Assembly: GCF_001013475.1 (NCBI RefSeq)
Contig: NZ_JZEF01000002.1
Location: 188,785 to 252,784 of the forward strand
DNA length: 64,000 nucleotides
Source of the DNA: Xanthomonas arboricola pv. juglandis
GTDB taxonomy: Bacteria; Pseudomonadota; Gammaproteobacteria; Xanthomonadales; Xanthomonadaceae
Direction: 5' to 3'
In this document: one piece after another, positions 52,210 through 61,080 of the stretch
How positions within the stretch are numbered: position 1 is the first letter of the stretch
Layout of the letters: each line of letters starts with the position of its first letter
Position numbers and translations under genes: made by a program
Notes under the pieces: generated by a model
Seen by the model: only the letters and a program-made list of their open reading frames with translations
What the model was told of the DNA's origin: nothing
Databases searched by the model: none

Positions 52210-53958
52210 TCAGCGCCTGCGTCGTTCCAGCCACCACAGTGCTGCGGCCAGCGTGAGCCAGGCCAGCAGCCAGGGCCAGCGGGCGCCGGGTTGCGCTGTT
52301 GGCGCGCCGACGCTTGCGGGAGCGTCGACGGTGGCCATCGCAACGGTGGCGTCGCGGGTCTGCTGGGTGTGCAGCGCGGGGGCATCGCCGGGCGCGCGGA
52401 CATAGAGCCAGCGCTGTTCGGTGCCGGTCTGCAGACGATGCCAGCCTGCGGCGGCCGGCCAGTAGGCGGCGCAGGCCCGGGTGCCGCTGGCCGGATCGAT
52501 CAGCAGCGCCTGGGGCGTACCCGTAGGGCCGACGACGTCTGCGTCTGCGGCGACGCCGCACAGCGTCATGCGTTGCTGCGACCAGCCAGTCTGCACCGCA
52601 GCCGGCGCGTTGCCGCCCGCGCGGGCGACAGCGCTCACCAGCTGCGCCCACAGCGCGGCATGCAGGTCGCTGCGGCCGGCCAGGACCAGGGCAAAACTGT
52701 CTTCGATCAGGCCGATGCCGATGCGGCCGCGGCCTTGCGGCCGCCACCAGCCCAATGCGCTGCCGTCGTCTGCGCGTGCGGCGATCACGGCATCGGCCTG
52801 TTGCGGCTGCAGGGTGCGGCGTTGCAGGGGCGGCAGTGGCGCGGCGTCGGCCGGCGCTGCGGCTGCGTCGATGGCGCCGGGCGATGCCAGTGAGCGCGGC
52901 GCGGCGACCGCGGCGCCGGTGCTGCCGCCTGTCACGGCCAGGCCCAGCTCGCCGAGCGCGGCGCGGGCGGCAGCATCCAGGGGGCCGTCGGTGCGCACCA
53001 GCACGCCCAGACCGCGGCCGATCGCGGCGCGTACGCCCTGGCGCTGCGCGTTGCCCAGGGCGACCAGGCGGCGCTGGTCGATGACCAGCAGGTCCAGCAC
53101 ATCCAGGCTGGCGGCATCCAGCGCAGCGCCCTCGCCCAGTTGCACGCCGGGGCCGACGGCGATCTGGCTGCGCACCTGCATGCCGGCATCGTTGGCCCAG
53201 CGGCGCAGGTATTTCAGTTCCGGCTGCGGCGCGCCGGCCAGCAACAGCACGCGTGCGGACGGCACCGCGGCGATCAGCACCGGCACGCGGCCGCGTTCGG
53301 CGCCTGCGCCATCGCGCAGGCGCAGCGCGAACAGCACCTGCCCCGGTGCGCGCGCCTGGCCACGCAGCTGCACCTGGCCGGCCGCATCGGTGGCGGCGGT
53401 GTCGGCCACCTGCCCGGCGGGATCCAGCAGCTCCACCCGCGCGCCCGGCAGGCCCTGCACGCGCGCGCTGATGGCGATGCGTTCGCCGGGTGCGGCCGGC
53501 GGCGGCGTGGAGACGGCGACCAGACCGGTCGGCACCGGAGCCAGCGCCAGCCGCACAGGGATACGCAGCCCGTCGCGGTCGCGCGCCGGCAGGCCGCTGC
53601 CATGCACGACCAGCGCGGTGGTGCCGGGCGCGCGCCGCAACGCGGTGGCCAGGTCCGGTACGCGTGCCACGCCCGGCAAGGCGGGCGCCTCGGGCAGGGC
53701 GACCCACGGCGCAGCAGTCGGGCGAACCTGGTCTGCCTGGGTGCCCGCGGTGGCGACATGCAGTTCGCTCGTACTGCCGGCCCGCGGCGGCGGCAGCAGC
53801 ACCGGGTAGAGCAGGCCGGCCAGGAGCGGTTGGGCGGCGAGCAACAGCCACAGCCGCGCGCGTGGTTGCCGGGCATGTGCGCGCAGCAGCCGGAACCAGC
53901 TCAGCATCACCAGCAGCAACAAGGCACTGCCGACCAGCCAGGGCAGCGCGAGCGTCAT
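52210..53958 (-). CDS. Membrane protein of a MoxR-type operon
   Basis: 582 residues: two N-terminal membrane segments (LPWLVGSALLLLVMLSWF, LWLLLAAQPLLAGLLYPVLL), a long extracytoplasmic part with a glutamine-amidotransferase-like or vWA-like alpha/beta core (VLLLAGAPQPELKYLRRWAND, LDLLVIDQRRLVALG, GLGVLVRTDG) and a C-terminal anchor (WPWLLAWLTLAAALWWLERRRR). This layout is typical of the last gene of MoxR/DUF58/DUF4175 clusters. The start at 53958 overlaps a mini-ORF by ATGA. The upstream genes of the operon are lost, so expression is doubtful. Confidence 0.75.
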   Translation of the reverse strand: MTLALPWLVGSALLLLVMLSWFRLLRAHARQPRARLWLLLAAQPLLAGLLYPVLLPPPRAGSTSELHVATAGTQADQVRPTAAPWVALPEAPALPGVARVPDLATALRRAPGTTALVVHGSGLPARDRDGLRIPVRLALAPVPTGLVAVSTPPPAAPGERIAISARVQGLPGARVELLDPAGQVADTAATDAAGQVQLRGQARAPGQVLFALRLRDGAGAERGRVPVLIAAVPSARVLLLAGAPQPELKYLRRWANDAGMQVRSQIAVGPGVQLGEGAALDAASLDVLDLLVIDQRRLVALGNAQRQGVRAAIGRGLGVLVRTDGPLDAAARAALGELGLAVTGGSTGAAVAAPRSLASPGAIDAAAAPADAAPLPPLQRRTLQPQQADAVIAARADDGSALGWWRPQGRGRIGIGLIEDSFALVLAGRSDLHAALWAQLVSAVARAGGNAPAAVQTGWSQQRMTLCGVAADADVVGPTGTPQALLIDPASGTRACAAYWPAAAGWHRLQTGTEQRWLYVRAPGDAPALHTQQTRDATVAMATVDAPASVGAPTAQPGARWPWLLAWLTLAAALWWLERRRR

Positions 53959-54065
53959 GCCTGCGGCTCCGTTTGCGTGCATCCAGCCCGCCGTGGCCCC
54001 ACGTGGCGGGTCGCCGCGCGGCGCACGCTGCCGCGTGCGGTCAACCGGGGCGGTGGCAGCATCAT
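53955..54065 (-). CDS. 36-codon ORF coupled on both sides
   Basis: MMLPPPRLTARGSVRRAATRH to TQTEPQA sits exactly between two genes and overlaps each by ATGA. The start resembles a Tat-like N-terminus (LTARGSVRRAA), so it may be the relic of an internally deleted gene of the MoxR operon rather than a functional peptide. Confidence 0.4.
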   Translation of the reverse strand: MMLPPPRLTARGSVRRAATRHVGPRRAGCTQTEPQA

Positions 54066-54778
54066 GGTTGCGGCTCCTGGCGCAGGGCATCCAGATAGCG
54101 CTGGCCGCGCGCGTCGGCAGGGGCGCGGCGGTGCAGCGGGGCCGGCGGGGCGAACAGCGTGCGCCAGACCTGGGCGCGCAGCTGGGCGCGGCAGCTGGCG
54201 CAGTCGGGTTCGGCGCGCAGGGTTTCCACCGCCGCGGCCAGGCCCCGCGGATCCTGCAGGCGCTCCTGCTGGGTCTGCAGCCACTGCGCGTAGCGGGCCA
54301 GGGTGGCGTCGGGTACCGGGGCCTGCTCGCCGAGGGCGTCCCACAACTGCAACGCCGACGGGTCCGGATCCGGGCGGCTGTCCAGGCCGGCGGCACGGTC
54401 GCCCAGGCCGGCGCGGTCGCCGCTCAGGCGGCGGCCGGGGTCGATCGGCGGCAGCTGCGTGCCGACCCGCGCCAGGTAGATGCGTTCGGCCTGCTGCACC
54501 TGCTTGATGAAGCCCAGCGCCTTGTTGGCAAACGGCAACGCACGCTCCGGGTGGCCCTGGCGCAGCTCGCCCTCGGACTGCCACATCTGGTCCAGCGCGG
54601 CGCGCAGCAACGCGCGGGTCTGCGGGTCGAGCAGGGTGGCGGCTTCGGCGTGGTCGTGGGTGTGCCCGAACTCGGACAGCACGTCCTGCGCCTGGCCGAA
54701 GCCGCCGCGCTCCGGCGCCCCGTCGCCATGCGCATGGTCGTGGTCGTCCAGCCCGGCAGCGCCGGCCTCCGCTCTGTC
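54062..54778 (-). pseudogene. C-terminal fragment of a DUF4175-like protein
   Basis: The frame EAGAAGLDDHDHAHGDGAPERGGFGQAQDVLSEFGHTHDH, ATLLDPQTRALLRAALDQMWQSEGELRQGHPERALPFANKALGFIKQVQQAERIYLARVGTQLPPID to EPQP is the end of the large DUF4175 membrane protein found in MoxR clusters. The N-terminal 500 or more residues and the membrane segments are gone; upstream of about 54778 the sequence becomes a piece of an epoxide hydrolase. An internal ATG at 54682 could still give 206 residues. Confidence 0.75.
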
Positions 54779-54963
54779 GCACGCCAGTCGTAGCCAGACT
54801 GCCAGCGGTCCACCAGGCGCCGGATGCGCTCGCTCTGTGGGCCTTGGCTGTGGTCCTCCACGGTTTCCCTACTTGGCCACCGCGTTTGCCTAAGCCGGTG
54901 TGCGAGGTCATCCAGCTCTGCCTGTGCAACCTGGATGTGGAACGCTGCAATGCCATCGCGCAT
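54779..54963 (-). pseudogene. N-terminal fragment of an epoxide hydrolase
   Basis: IAAFHIQVAQAELDDLAHRLRQTRWPSRETVEDHSQGPQSERIRRLVDRWQSGYDWRATE is the EHN domain of microsomal-type epoxide hydrolases. After residue 63 it runs into another frame of the DUF4175 fragment, so the catalytic domain is lost. It starts 1 base after the NmrA-like gene stop; the two were an operon. Confidence 0.8.
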
Positions 54964-54964
54964 C

Positions 54965-55879
54965 TCAAGACTCCCGTACATAGGTGTTGGCCAGTGTCTG
55001 GCGGGCTGTTTGCCAGGAGCGCGCACCGTAGCGATCGTTATCCAGTGGGACCAATTTGCCGCGCCCGCTCATCATGTCGCGCAGGTATTGCATGCCCTGC
55101 CAGGGAGGGAAGGGATCATCGCTTGCGGGCGTGAGTGCACGCACCGCACTGATGATTGCCGACATCGTCCCGAGCCCGCCCGGCCTGAGCGTGCGATAGC
55201 GCTGCCCGGTGAGTTGGGTGAGCAGTTGCGCGATGTCGTTGGGCGAAATGCTGTTGCCGGCAATGCGCAGGTCCCGTGGGGCCGTGGAATCCAGTGCGGC
55301 CGCCGCCGTGTAGCTGGCGACGTCATCTTTGGCGGTGAAATCGAGCTGCTGATGTGCGTCGCCAAAATGCATGACGCGACGGCCCGGCACCACGAGGCGC
55401 GCACTGCCCTCAAGAAGCTCAAGAAAACCGCCGCACAGAACCGAGGTGGCCGCGATCGGCGCGGCATCCAGCTGGTCTCTAAACCGGCGCCGGAAATCCA
55501 GGTTTCGATTGTCGCCCGGCCGCGTCTTCGTATAGTCCAGCGAGAAATCAGACGGGATGAAGCGAGGCACGCCGGCGCTGACCGCTGCATGCAACAGCTT
55601 TCCCTGTTGACCCAGCATGACGTCTTCCAGGCCGTTGAGCGCGGAAACGACGCATGCCGCATTCCCGACCGCTTCACGCAATGAGTTGGCGTCTTCCATC
55701 TCGACGTAGCGGATCGTGATGTTCCTGCGTTGCAGGGCCGCAGTACGGTCCTTGCCTGCGCCTTGCCGAACAAGCGCAACCACCGCGGCGCCCTGGTCCT
55801 GCAGGACAAAGACGATGCGGCAACCCAGGTCGCCGGTGGCGCCTGCAACAACGATTGGGGATCTCACATCTGACGTCAT
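54965..55879 (-). CDS. NmrA-like NAD(P)-binding protein
   Basis: VVAGATGDLGCRIVFVLQDQGAAVVALVRQG is the dinucleotide-binding start; VVSALNGLEDVMLGQQGKLLHAAVSAGVPRFIPSDFSLDYTKTRPGDN is characteristic of NmrA/isoflavone-reductase-like proteins. The 304 residues are complete. AGAGG precedes ATG 55879. Divergent from a TetR regulator with a perfect palindrome between them, so TetR control is likely. Confidence 0.88.
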   Translation of the reverse strand: MTSDVRSPIVVAGATGDLGCRIVFVLQDQGAAVVALVRQGAGKDRTAALQRRNITIRYVEMEDANSLREAVGNAACVVSALNGLEDVMLGQQGKLLHAAVSAGVPRFIPSDFSLDYTKTRPGDNRNLDFRRRFRDQLDAAPIAATSVLCGGFLELLEGSARLVVPGRRVMHFGDAHQQLDFTAKDDVASYTAAAALDSTAPRDLRIAGNSISPNDIAQLLTQLTGQRYRTLRPGGLGTMSAIISAVRALTPASDDPFPPWQGMQYLRDMMSGRGKLVPLDNDRYGARSWQTARQTLANTYVRES

Positions 55880-56001
55880 GACTTGCCTCTCGCTTGGGTC
55901 TTTTGCGCCAACGACGGCAACGGGAACTGCAACAGAAGATGCAGGCTGTCTGTCACGCAGCACCCAGGCCATTCGCCGGCTTGGCAGACCACGCAGCGAA
56001 T

Positions 56002-56023
56002 AACTGAACGATAACGTTCAGTT
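56002..56023. promoter_or_regulatory. Perfect inverted repeat, TetR operator
   Basis: AACTGAACG and CGTTCAGTT are exact reverse complements with a 4-base centre. It lies between the divergent NmrA-like and TetR genes, 35 bases before the TetR start. Confidence 0.8.
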
Positions 56024-56057
56024 GATGGCAATGCAAGCGGCGTGTAAGTTTTCGTGC

Positions 56058-56699
56058 ATGAAAGCGGTCAAGCAAAAATCAAAAGGCGGACGGCCGCCAC
56101 TCGATAAGGCGGGTGATGTCGAACGGCGCTTACTCGATGCGGCACTGCAACTCTTCCTGGAACGCGGGTTCGAGCACACCTCGTGCGAGGACATCGCGCG
56201 GCTGGCAGGCGCGGGCAAGGCAAGCCTTTACGCGCGCTATGCCAACAAAGACGCCATCTTTGAGGCGGTGGTCCGTCGCGATGTCGACACCCAGCCGCTG
56301 CCTGCCGCAGCCAGCGTGCCCATGGATCTGGAGGGGCGCCTGAGACACGCAGGACAAGGGATACTTGCGCATGCATTACAGCCCCAGACGGTGGCCATGA
56401 TGCGCCTGGTCGTCGGCACCTCCATTCGCGCGCCAGCGCTTGCCGCTGAAGTCAACCGTATCGGCTGGGAGGGCGGGCTGCGGCGGGTGCAGATGACGAT
56501 CCTGGACGGCCCGGATCAACCGGCCAATCCATCTGCGTTGGCAAGCCACTTCGTCGACCTGGTGTTCGCGCCGCATCAACTGCGCGCGCTGCTGGGCGAG
56601 CACCCGGATGACCTGATCGCCACCGCATCGGCGCGTGTGGAGTGGGCGCTTGCACTTCTCAAGGATGCTGGCCAGCTGGAGACCGGAAGTCCTCAGTAA
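56058..56699 (+). CDS. TetR family transcriptional regulator
   Basis: The HTH domain is LLDAALQLFLERGFEHTSCEDIARLAGAGKASLYARYANKDAIFEAVV; the C-terminal domain is the AefR-like type (MMRLVVGTSIRAPALAAEVNRIGWEGG). ATG 56058 was chosen because a basic arm (KAVKQKSKGGRPPLDK) precedes the HTH; an in-frame TTG at 56022 overlaps the operator. It probably represses itself and the NmrA/epoxide hydrolase operon. Confidence 0.9.
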   Translation: MKAVKQKSKGGRPPLDKAGDVERRLLDAALQLFLERGFEHTSCEDIARLAGAGKASLYARYANKDAIFEAVVRRDVDTQPLPAAASVPMDLEGRLRHAGQGILAHALQPQTVAMMRLVVGTSIRAPALAAEVNRIGWEGGLRRVQMTILDGPDQPANPSALASHFVDLVFAPHQLRALLGEHPDDLIATASARVEWALALLKDAGQLETGSPQ

Positions 56700-56848
56700 C
56701 ACCCTTGAGTTGCGGGAATCCTTGAACAACGCAGCGGAACGCCGCGACTTGATGGCGTATTCGGCGGTGTCTCTGGCACGCGCATGTTGTCCCTGCTCGC
56801 AGCAGCGACGTGGGACTTCTCAGTGCTGTGGCATCGTGAGGTGGCGGA

Positions 56849-57103
56849 TCACTTTTTGAAGTCGGTAGGGCGTTCCAGCTGGTAGATCGCTTCACCCAGG
56901 TCGTCCAGCTTGCTGGCAATGATGGCCTGCGCATCGTAGACGCCCCGATTGTAGAAATAGGCCCCCACTTCTTCGGCGAAGAAATCCAGCAGAAACTCCG
57001 CATCGAAGCGGCCGATCTGCTGCTTCAGTTCCTCGCTGAAATACAGCTGGATCTTGCGGGTGATCGCCGCCCGCTCGCCTTCGGTGAATTTGATCTCGGT
57101 CAT
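56849..57103 (-). CDS. DUF2164 family protein
   Basis: The 84-residue protein KFTEGERAAITRKIQLYFSEELKQQIGRFDAEFLLDFFAEEVGAYFYNRGVYDAQAII matches DUF2164, a small protein of unknown role common in proteobacteria. No membrane segment. Confidence 0.85.
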   Translation of the reverse strand: MTEIKFTEGERAAITRKIQLYFSEELKQQIGRFDAEFLLDFFAEEVGAYFYNRGVYDAQAIIASKLDDLGEAIYQLERPTDFKK

Positions 57104-57191
57104 GGATGCTCTGGTTGGCTCAACTACGATATCGGGGCGATGGCTGGCGGTTGAACCCAAGCGCTTGCCTGGTCGGCGTCGAGATGAAGGG

Positions 57192-57578
57192 TCAGATGGC
57201 AACCGGCCAACCGGAAGGCCTGCCTGCCCGAAGGTAGTCAAGGTATTCGGACTCGGCAATCCCGAGGTTGGTCCAGCGCGTAGGGTCCGCCGCCAGGAAT
57301 GTGCTGGCATACGTCACGGCAGCAGCAGCGTCCGCAAAGATGGCGGCAGGGGCACAGGGTCCGTCTGGCTCGAAATATGCGAAGTCATACAGATCCGAAT
57401 AGTCTTCGCTGCCAACGTCCTTGACGTCATACACCCATACCTCGATGCAATTGTTTGCCGGCCGTAACTCGACATGGCGAATGTATGCTGCATCGACTGG
57501 ACTTTTTCCGAGGAACTGCTCGACCGACCTGCTGCGCCGCAATGTGGCTGCAAGATCGATCGCTGAAAGATGTCGCAT
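57192..57578 (-). CDS. Hypothetical acidic protein
   Basis: The 128-residue protein (RSVEQFLGKSPVDAAYIRHVELRPANNCIEVWVYDVKDVGSEDYSDLYDFAYFEPD) is acidic and rich in aromatic residues, as are many immunity proteins, but I recognise no family. No adjacent toxin is visible, so an orphan immunity gene is only a guess. Confidence 0.6.
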   Translation of the reverse strand: MRHLSAIDLAATLRRSRSVEQFLGKSPVDAAYIRHVELRPANNCIEVWVYDVKDVGSEDYSDLYDFAYFEPDGPCAPAAIFADAAAAVTYASTFLAADPTRWTNLGIAESEYLDYLRAGRPSGWPVAI

Positions 57579-57657
57579 ACAGGCTCCCTGCCTTCAAACT
57601 GCCGCTGCTCCTCAAATAAACGAGCCGCGCCGCGATGCGGCGTCGGCTCGCCCGTGT

Positions 57658-58149
57658 TCACTTGGACTGACTTGCCGCGCGTTTGAAATACGCCGTGCGC
57701 ATCACCGGGTTGCCGTCCTTGAAGTACGCTTCAATCTCGGTCATGACCTTGCCGTCGGCACTGACCGTATAGGTGCGTGTGGATGCCGGGACACCTTGAT
57801 ACATCAACTGCATCACCAGCACGCCGGGCTCGGGCATTTTGACTGCGGCGCGATCCACCAGGTAGGTACCCGAGGCCTTGCCCGGTGTGCCGTCCAGCAA
57901 CAGCGTGGATTGCGCCTGCAGCGTCTTGTTGTCGTGTTCGATGATCTCGGCGCTGGTGGCCCACTTGTTGCCTGGAACCTGTTTGAACTCCAGGACAACA
58001 CGTTTGGGTCGTGCAGCCGGTGGCATCGGCAGGCTGCTGGTATCCAGCAGCCAGGTTCCGACCAGTGGCGATGGCGCGGTTGGCGCGGAGAAGGCGGGTG
58101 TGGCCTGCAACATGACGGCAGCCACCAGTGCAACACATGCGGTCTTCAT
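57658..58149 (-). CDS. Secreted lipocalin-like protein of unknown function
   Basis: Signal peptide MKTACVALVAAVMLQATPAFSA, then SPLVGTWLLDTSSLP and alternating strands (VVLEFKQVPGNKWATSAEIIEHDNKTLQAQST, TRTYTVSADGKVMTEIEAYFKDGNPVMRTAYFKR). This fits a small beta-barrel (lipocalin-like) fold in the periplasm. GGGAG precedes ATG 58149. Confidence 0.75.
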   Translation of the reverse strand: MKTACVALVAAVMLQATPAFSAPTAPSPLVGTWLLDTSSLPMPPAARPKRVVLEFKQVPGNKWATSAEIIEHDNKTLQAQSTLLLDGTPGKASGTYLVDRAAVKMPEPGVLVMQLMYQGVPASTRTYTVSADGKVMTEIEAYFKDGNPVMRTAYFKRAASQSK

Positions 58150-58373
58150 GTGAACTCCCTGATCGATATGTGATCCCTGTGGGCAGTCAGGCGACTGCTT
58201 GCAAGGCATTGCGCGTAGAGATCGACTTCCCGTAGACCGTCCCACTCCGGCCCGAGGGCGATACTCACCGCTGCCCGGTGGTGAGTCAACTGACGGCAGG
58301 ATGTGGCTGCTGGCGCAGTTCTCGTCGCTCTGCAGACCATCATTGATTGCACAATCAGCCGTGGTCACAAACA

Positions 58374-58399
58374 AAGACACCCGCACGGGGCGGGTGTCT
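58374..58399 (-). terminator. Intrinsic terminator of fbp
   Basis: On the minus strand GACACCCGC pairs with GCGGGTGTC, followed by TTTGTTTG, about 38 bases after the fbp stop. Confidence 0.75.
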
Positions 58400-58437
58400 G
58401 GCATGCGTCAGCGCGGCGTGTGGCTTGCGCCGAAAGT

Positions 58438-59454
58438 TCAGCCCTGCGCCTTGTCGAACTCCACGTGATAGCGCGTGGCCTCGTTCACTTCGTTCTTCGA
58501 CCCCAGAAACACCGGCACGCGCTGATGCAGCTGCGTCGGCTGGAGGTCCAGGATGCGCTCGCGCCCGGTGGTGGCCGCGCCGCCGGCCTGCTCCACCAGC
58601 ATGCTCATCGGGTTGGCTTCGTACATCAGGCGCAGCTTGCCCGGCTTGGACGCGTCCTTCTTGTCCCAGGGGTAGATGAAGATGCCGCCGCGGGTGAGGA
58701 TGCGGTGCACGTCGGCGACCATGCTGGCGATCCAGCGCATGTTGAAGTCCTTGCCGCGGGTGCCGTCCTTGCCGGCCAGCAGGTCGCTGACATAGGACTG
58801 CATGGCCGGTTCCCAATGGCGCTGGTTGGACATGTTGATGGCGTATTCGGCGGTGTCCTCGGGCACGCGCATGTTGGCCTGGGTCAGCAGGAAGCTGCCT
58901 TCCTCGCGCTCCAGGGTGAAGGCGTGGGTGCCGTGGCCGAGCGTGAGCACCAGCATCGTGCTGGGGCCGTAGATGCAGTAGCCGGCGGCAACCTGCTGGG
59001 TGCCCGGCTGCAGGAAGTGCTCGTCGCCGGGCTTTTCGGTGCCCTTGGGCGCGCGCAGCACCGAGAAGATGGTGCCCACCGAGACGTTGACGTCGATGTT
59101 GGAGCTGCCGTCCAGCGGATCGAACAGCAGCAGGAAGTCGCCGCTGGGGTACTGGTCGGGCACCGGCTGGCTGTGATCCATTTCTTCCGACGCGCACGCG
59201 GCCAGGTGGCCGCCCCAGGCATTGGCTTCGAGCAGGATGTCGTTGCTGAGCACGTCGAGCTTCTTCTGCGCCTCGCCCTGCACGTTGCCGGTGCCGGCAT
59301 CGCCAAGCACGCCACCCAGGGCGCCCTTGCTCACGGCGATGGAAATGCGCTTGCAGGCGCGCGAGACGATGGTGATCAGCTGGCGCAATTCCGGGTCGAT
59401 ACGGCCGGCGTGTTGCTCTTCGATCAGGAAGCGGGTCAGCGAGGGACGCGACAT
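58438..59454 (-). CDS. fbp: Fructose-1,6-bisphosphatase class I
   Basis: The active-site sequence [23 protein letters not shown] is present, with EEMDHSQ before it and [38 protein letters not shown] near the end. Hydrolyses fructose-1,6-bisphosphate in gluconeogenesis. 338 residues, normal for Xanthomonas Fbp, from ATG 59454 ([10 protein letters not shown]). Own terminator downstream. Confidence 0.97.
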   Translation of the reverse strand: MSRPSLTRFLIEEQHAGRIDPELRQLITIVSRACKRISIAVSKGALGGVLGDAGTGNVQGEAQKKLDVLSNDILLEANAWGGHLAACASEEMDHSQPVPDQYPSGDFLLLFDPLDGSSNIDVNVSVGTIFSVLRAPKGTEKPGDEHFLQPGTQQVAAGYCIYGPSTMLVLTLGHGTHAFTLEREEGSFLLTQANMRVPEDTAEYAINMSNQRHWEPAMQSYVSDLLAGKDGTRGKDFNMRWIASMVADVHRILTRGGIFIYPWDKKDASKPGKLRLMYEANPMSMLVEQAGGAATTGRERILDLQPTQLHQRVPVFLGSKNEVNEATRYHVEFDKAQG

Positions 59455-59646
59455 GGGAGCGGGCAGCCTGTGTAGGAAGTGGTCTGCCATTGTCGCCATT
59501 GCGCCGTTAGATTTCGATCACTGGATGCGCGTTTTGCAGCAAACCTGATCGAACATGCGCGAATGTGTTGCCCAAGACTAGGTCTACCGACGTGTACCAC
59601 GCGGGCCTTGGCGCAGCTCTGCACACGCGTAGGGCGGCGAACACGC

Positions 59647-59681
59647 ATAAAAAAACCGGGAGGCTGGCGCGCTCCCGGTCT
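59647..59681 (-). terminator. Intrinsic terminator of tyrB
   Basis: On the minus strand ACCGGGAG pairs with CTCCCGGT around a loop and is followed by TTTTTTATG, about 40 bases past the tyrB stop. Confidence 0.85.
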
Positions 59682-59720
59682 GCAGGCGTCGGCCGCGGTG
59701 GCCGATCGCGATGCGCTCGC

Positions 59721-60923
59721 TTACATGCGGCTGACGGTGGCCACGGCCTGTGCCACGTAGTCCAGGTTGCGCTGGCTCAGCGCGGCCACGCAGATACGGC
59801 CGGTGCCGACGGCGTAGATCGCGAATTCCTCGCGCAGGCGGTCTACCTGGGTCCTGGTCAGGCCCGAGTACGAGAACATGCCGGCCTGGCGCTGGATGAA
59901 CTCGAACTCCGGCGCGCCCAGCGTGGCCAGCTTGGCCACCAGGCCCGCACGCAGGGCGTGGATGCGCTCGCGCATCTCGGTGAGCTCCTGCTCCCACAGA
60001 TCGCGCAGCTCCGGGCTGGTCAGCACGCCGGCCACCAATGCGGCGCCATGCGTGGACGGGCTGGAGTAGATCGTGCGGATGATGCGCTTGACCTGCGACT
60101 GCACGGCCTTGGCTTCGGCCGCGGTGGCCGAGACCACCGACAGCGCGCCCACGCGCTCGCCATACAGCGAGAACGACTTGGAGTACGAGCTGGCGACCAC
60201 GTAGCTGTCGATGCCTTCGGCAGCGAGCAGGCGCACCGCATACGCATCGGCCTCGATGCCCTTGTCAAAGCCCTGGTAGGCGATGTCGACGAACGGGAAC
60301 AGGTTGCGTTCCTTCAACAGCCCGGCAACCTGCTTCCACTGCTCCTTGCTCAGGTCCGCGCCGGTCGGGTTGTGGCAGCAGGCGTGCAGCAGCACCACGG
60401 TGCCCGGTTCGAGTTTTGCCAGGTCGGCGAGCATGCCGTCGAAGTTCAGCCCATGGCTGGCGGCATCGAAATAGGTGTAGTCCACGACCTCGAAGCCGGC
60501 CGCGCCGAACACCGCGCGATGGTTTTCCCAGCTCGGGTTGCTGATGGCGATGGTGGAGGTGGGCAGCAGCTTCTTGAGCAGGTCCGCGCCCACGCGCAAG
60601 GCGCCGCTGCCGCCGACGGTCTGCGAGGTCGCCACGCGGCCGGAGGCCACCAGCGCCGACTCGGCGCCGAACAGCAGCTCCTGGGTGGCCTTGTCGTAGG
60701 CGGCCAGGCCGTCGATGGGCAGGTAGCCGCGCGGTTTGGCGTCCAGCGCGAGCTGCTGCTCGATCTTGTGCACGGCGCGCAACAGCGGGATGCGCCCGTT
60801 TTCGTCGTAATAGATGCCCACGCCCAGGTTGACCTTGTTGGGGCGGCTGTCGGCGTTGTAGGCCTCGGTCAGGCCCAGGATGGGGTCGCCTGGAACCTGT
60901 TCCACGTTTGCAAAGAAGGACAC
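59721..60923 (-). CDS. tyrB: Aromatic amino acid aminotransferase
   Basis: A class I PLP aminotransferase of 400 residues: FANVEQVPGDPILGLTEAYNADSRPNKVNLGVGIYYDENG, CCHNPTG (Asn185), FVDIAYQGFD and the PLP lysine in SYSKSFSLYGERVG (Lys249). It is of the AspC/TyrB subgroup, and transfers amino groups between aromatic amino acids or aspartate and 2-oxoglutarate. GTG 60923 gives the standard N-terminus; an overlapping ATG is out of frame. Confidence 0.94.
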   Translation of the reverse strand: MSFFANVEQVPGDPILGLTEAYNADSRPNKVNLGVGIYYDENGRIPLLRAVHKIEQQLALDAKPRGYLPIDGLAAYDKATQELLFGAESALVASGRVATSQTVGGSGALRVGADLLKKLLPTSTIAISNPSWENHRAVFGAAGFEVVDYTYFDAASHGLNFDGMLADLAKLEPGTVVLLHACCHNPTGADLSKEQWKQVAGLLKERNLFPFVDIAYQGFDKGIEADAYAVRLLAAEGIDSYVVASSYSKSFSLYGERVGALSVVSATAAEAKAVQSQVKRIIRTIYSSPSTHGAALVAGVLTSPELRDLWEQELTEMRERIHALRAGLVAKLATLGAPEFEFIQRQAGMFSYSGLTRTQVDRLREEFAIYAVGTGRICVAALSQRNLDYVAQAVATVSRM

Positions 60924-61080
60924 GGCATGACTCGCTGAAGGACGAAAGAGTGAGGGACTTCCGGGATGTTCGGCCGCGGCTGGGCCAAACCACTTCATCG
61001 TAGCAGCCCATGGCCGGCGTAGCATGCTTCGTTCCGTACGCAACGATGCGGCCACAGTACGGATGAGGGACACTACGCCC

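Noticed and set aside
57192-57578. Orphan immunity gene of a secretion-system toxin
   Set aside because: Acidic composition alone is not enough; no toxin, VgrG or Rhs gene is near, so it is left as hypothetical.
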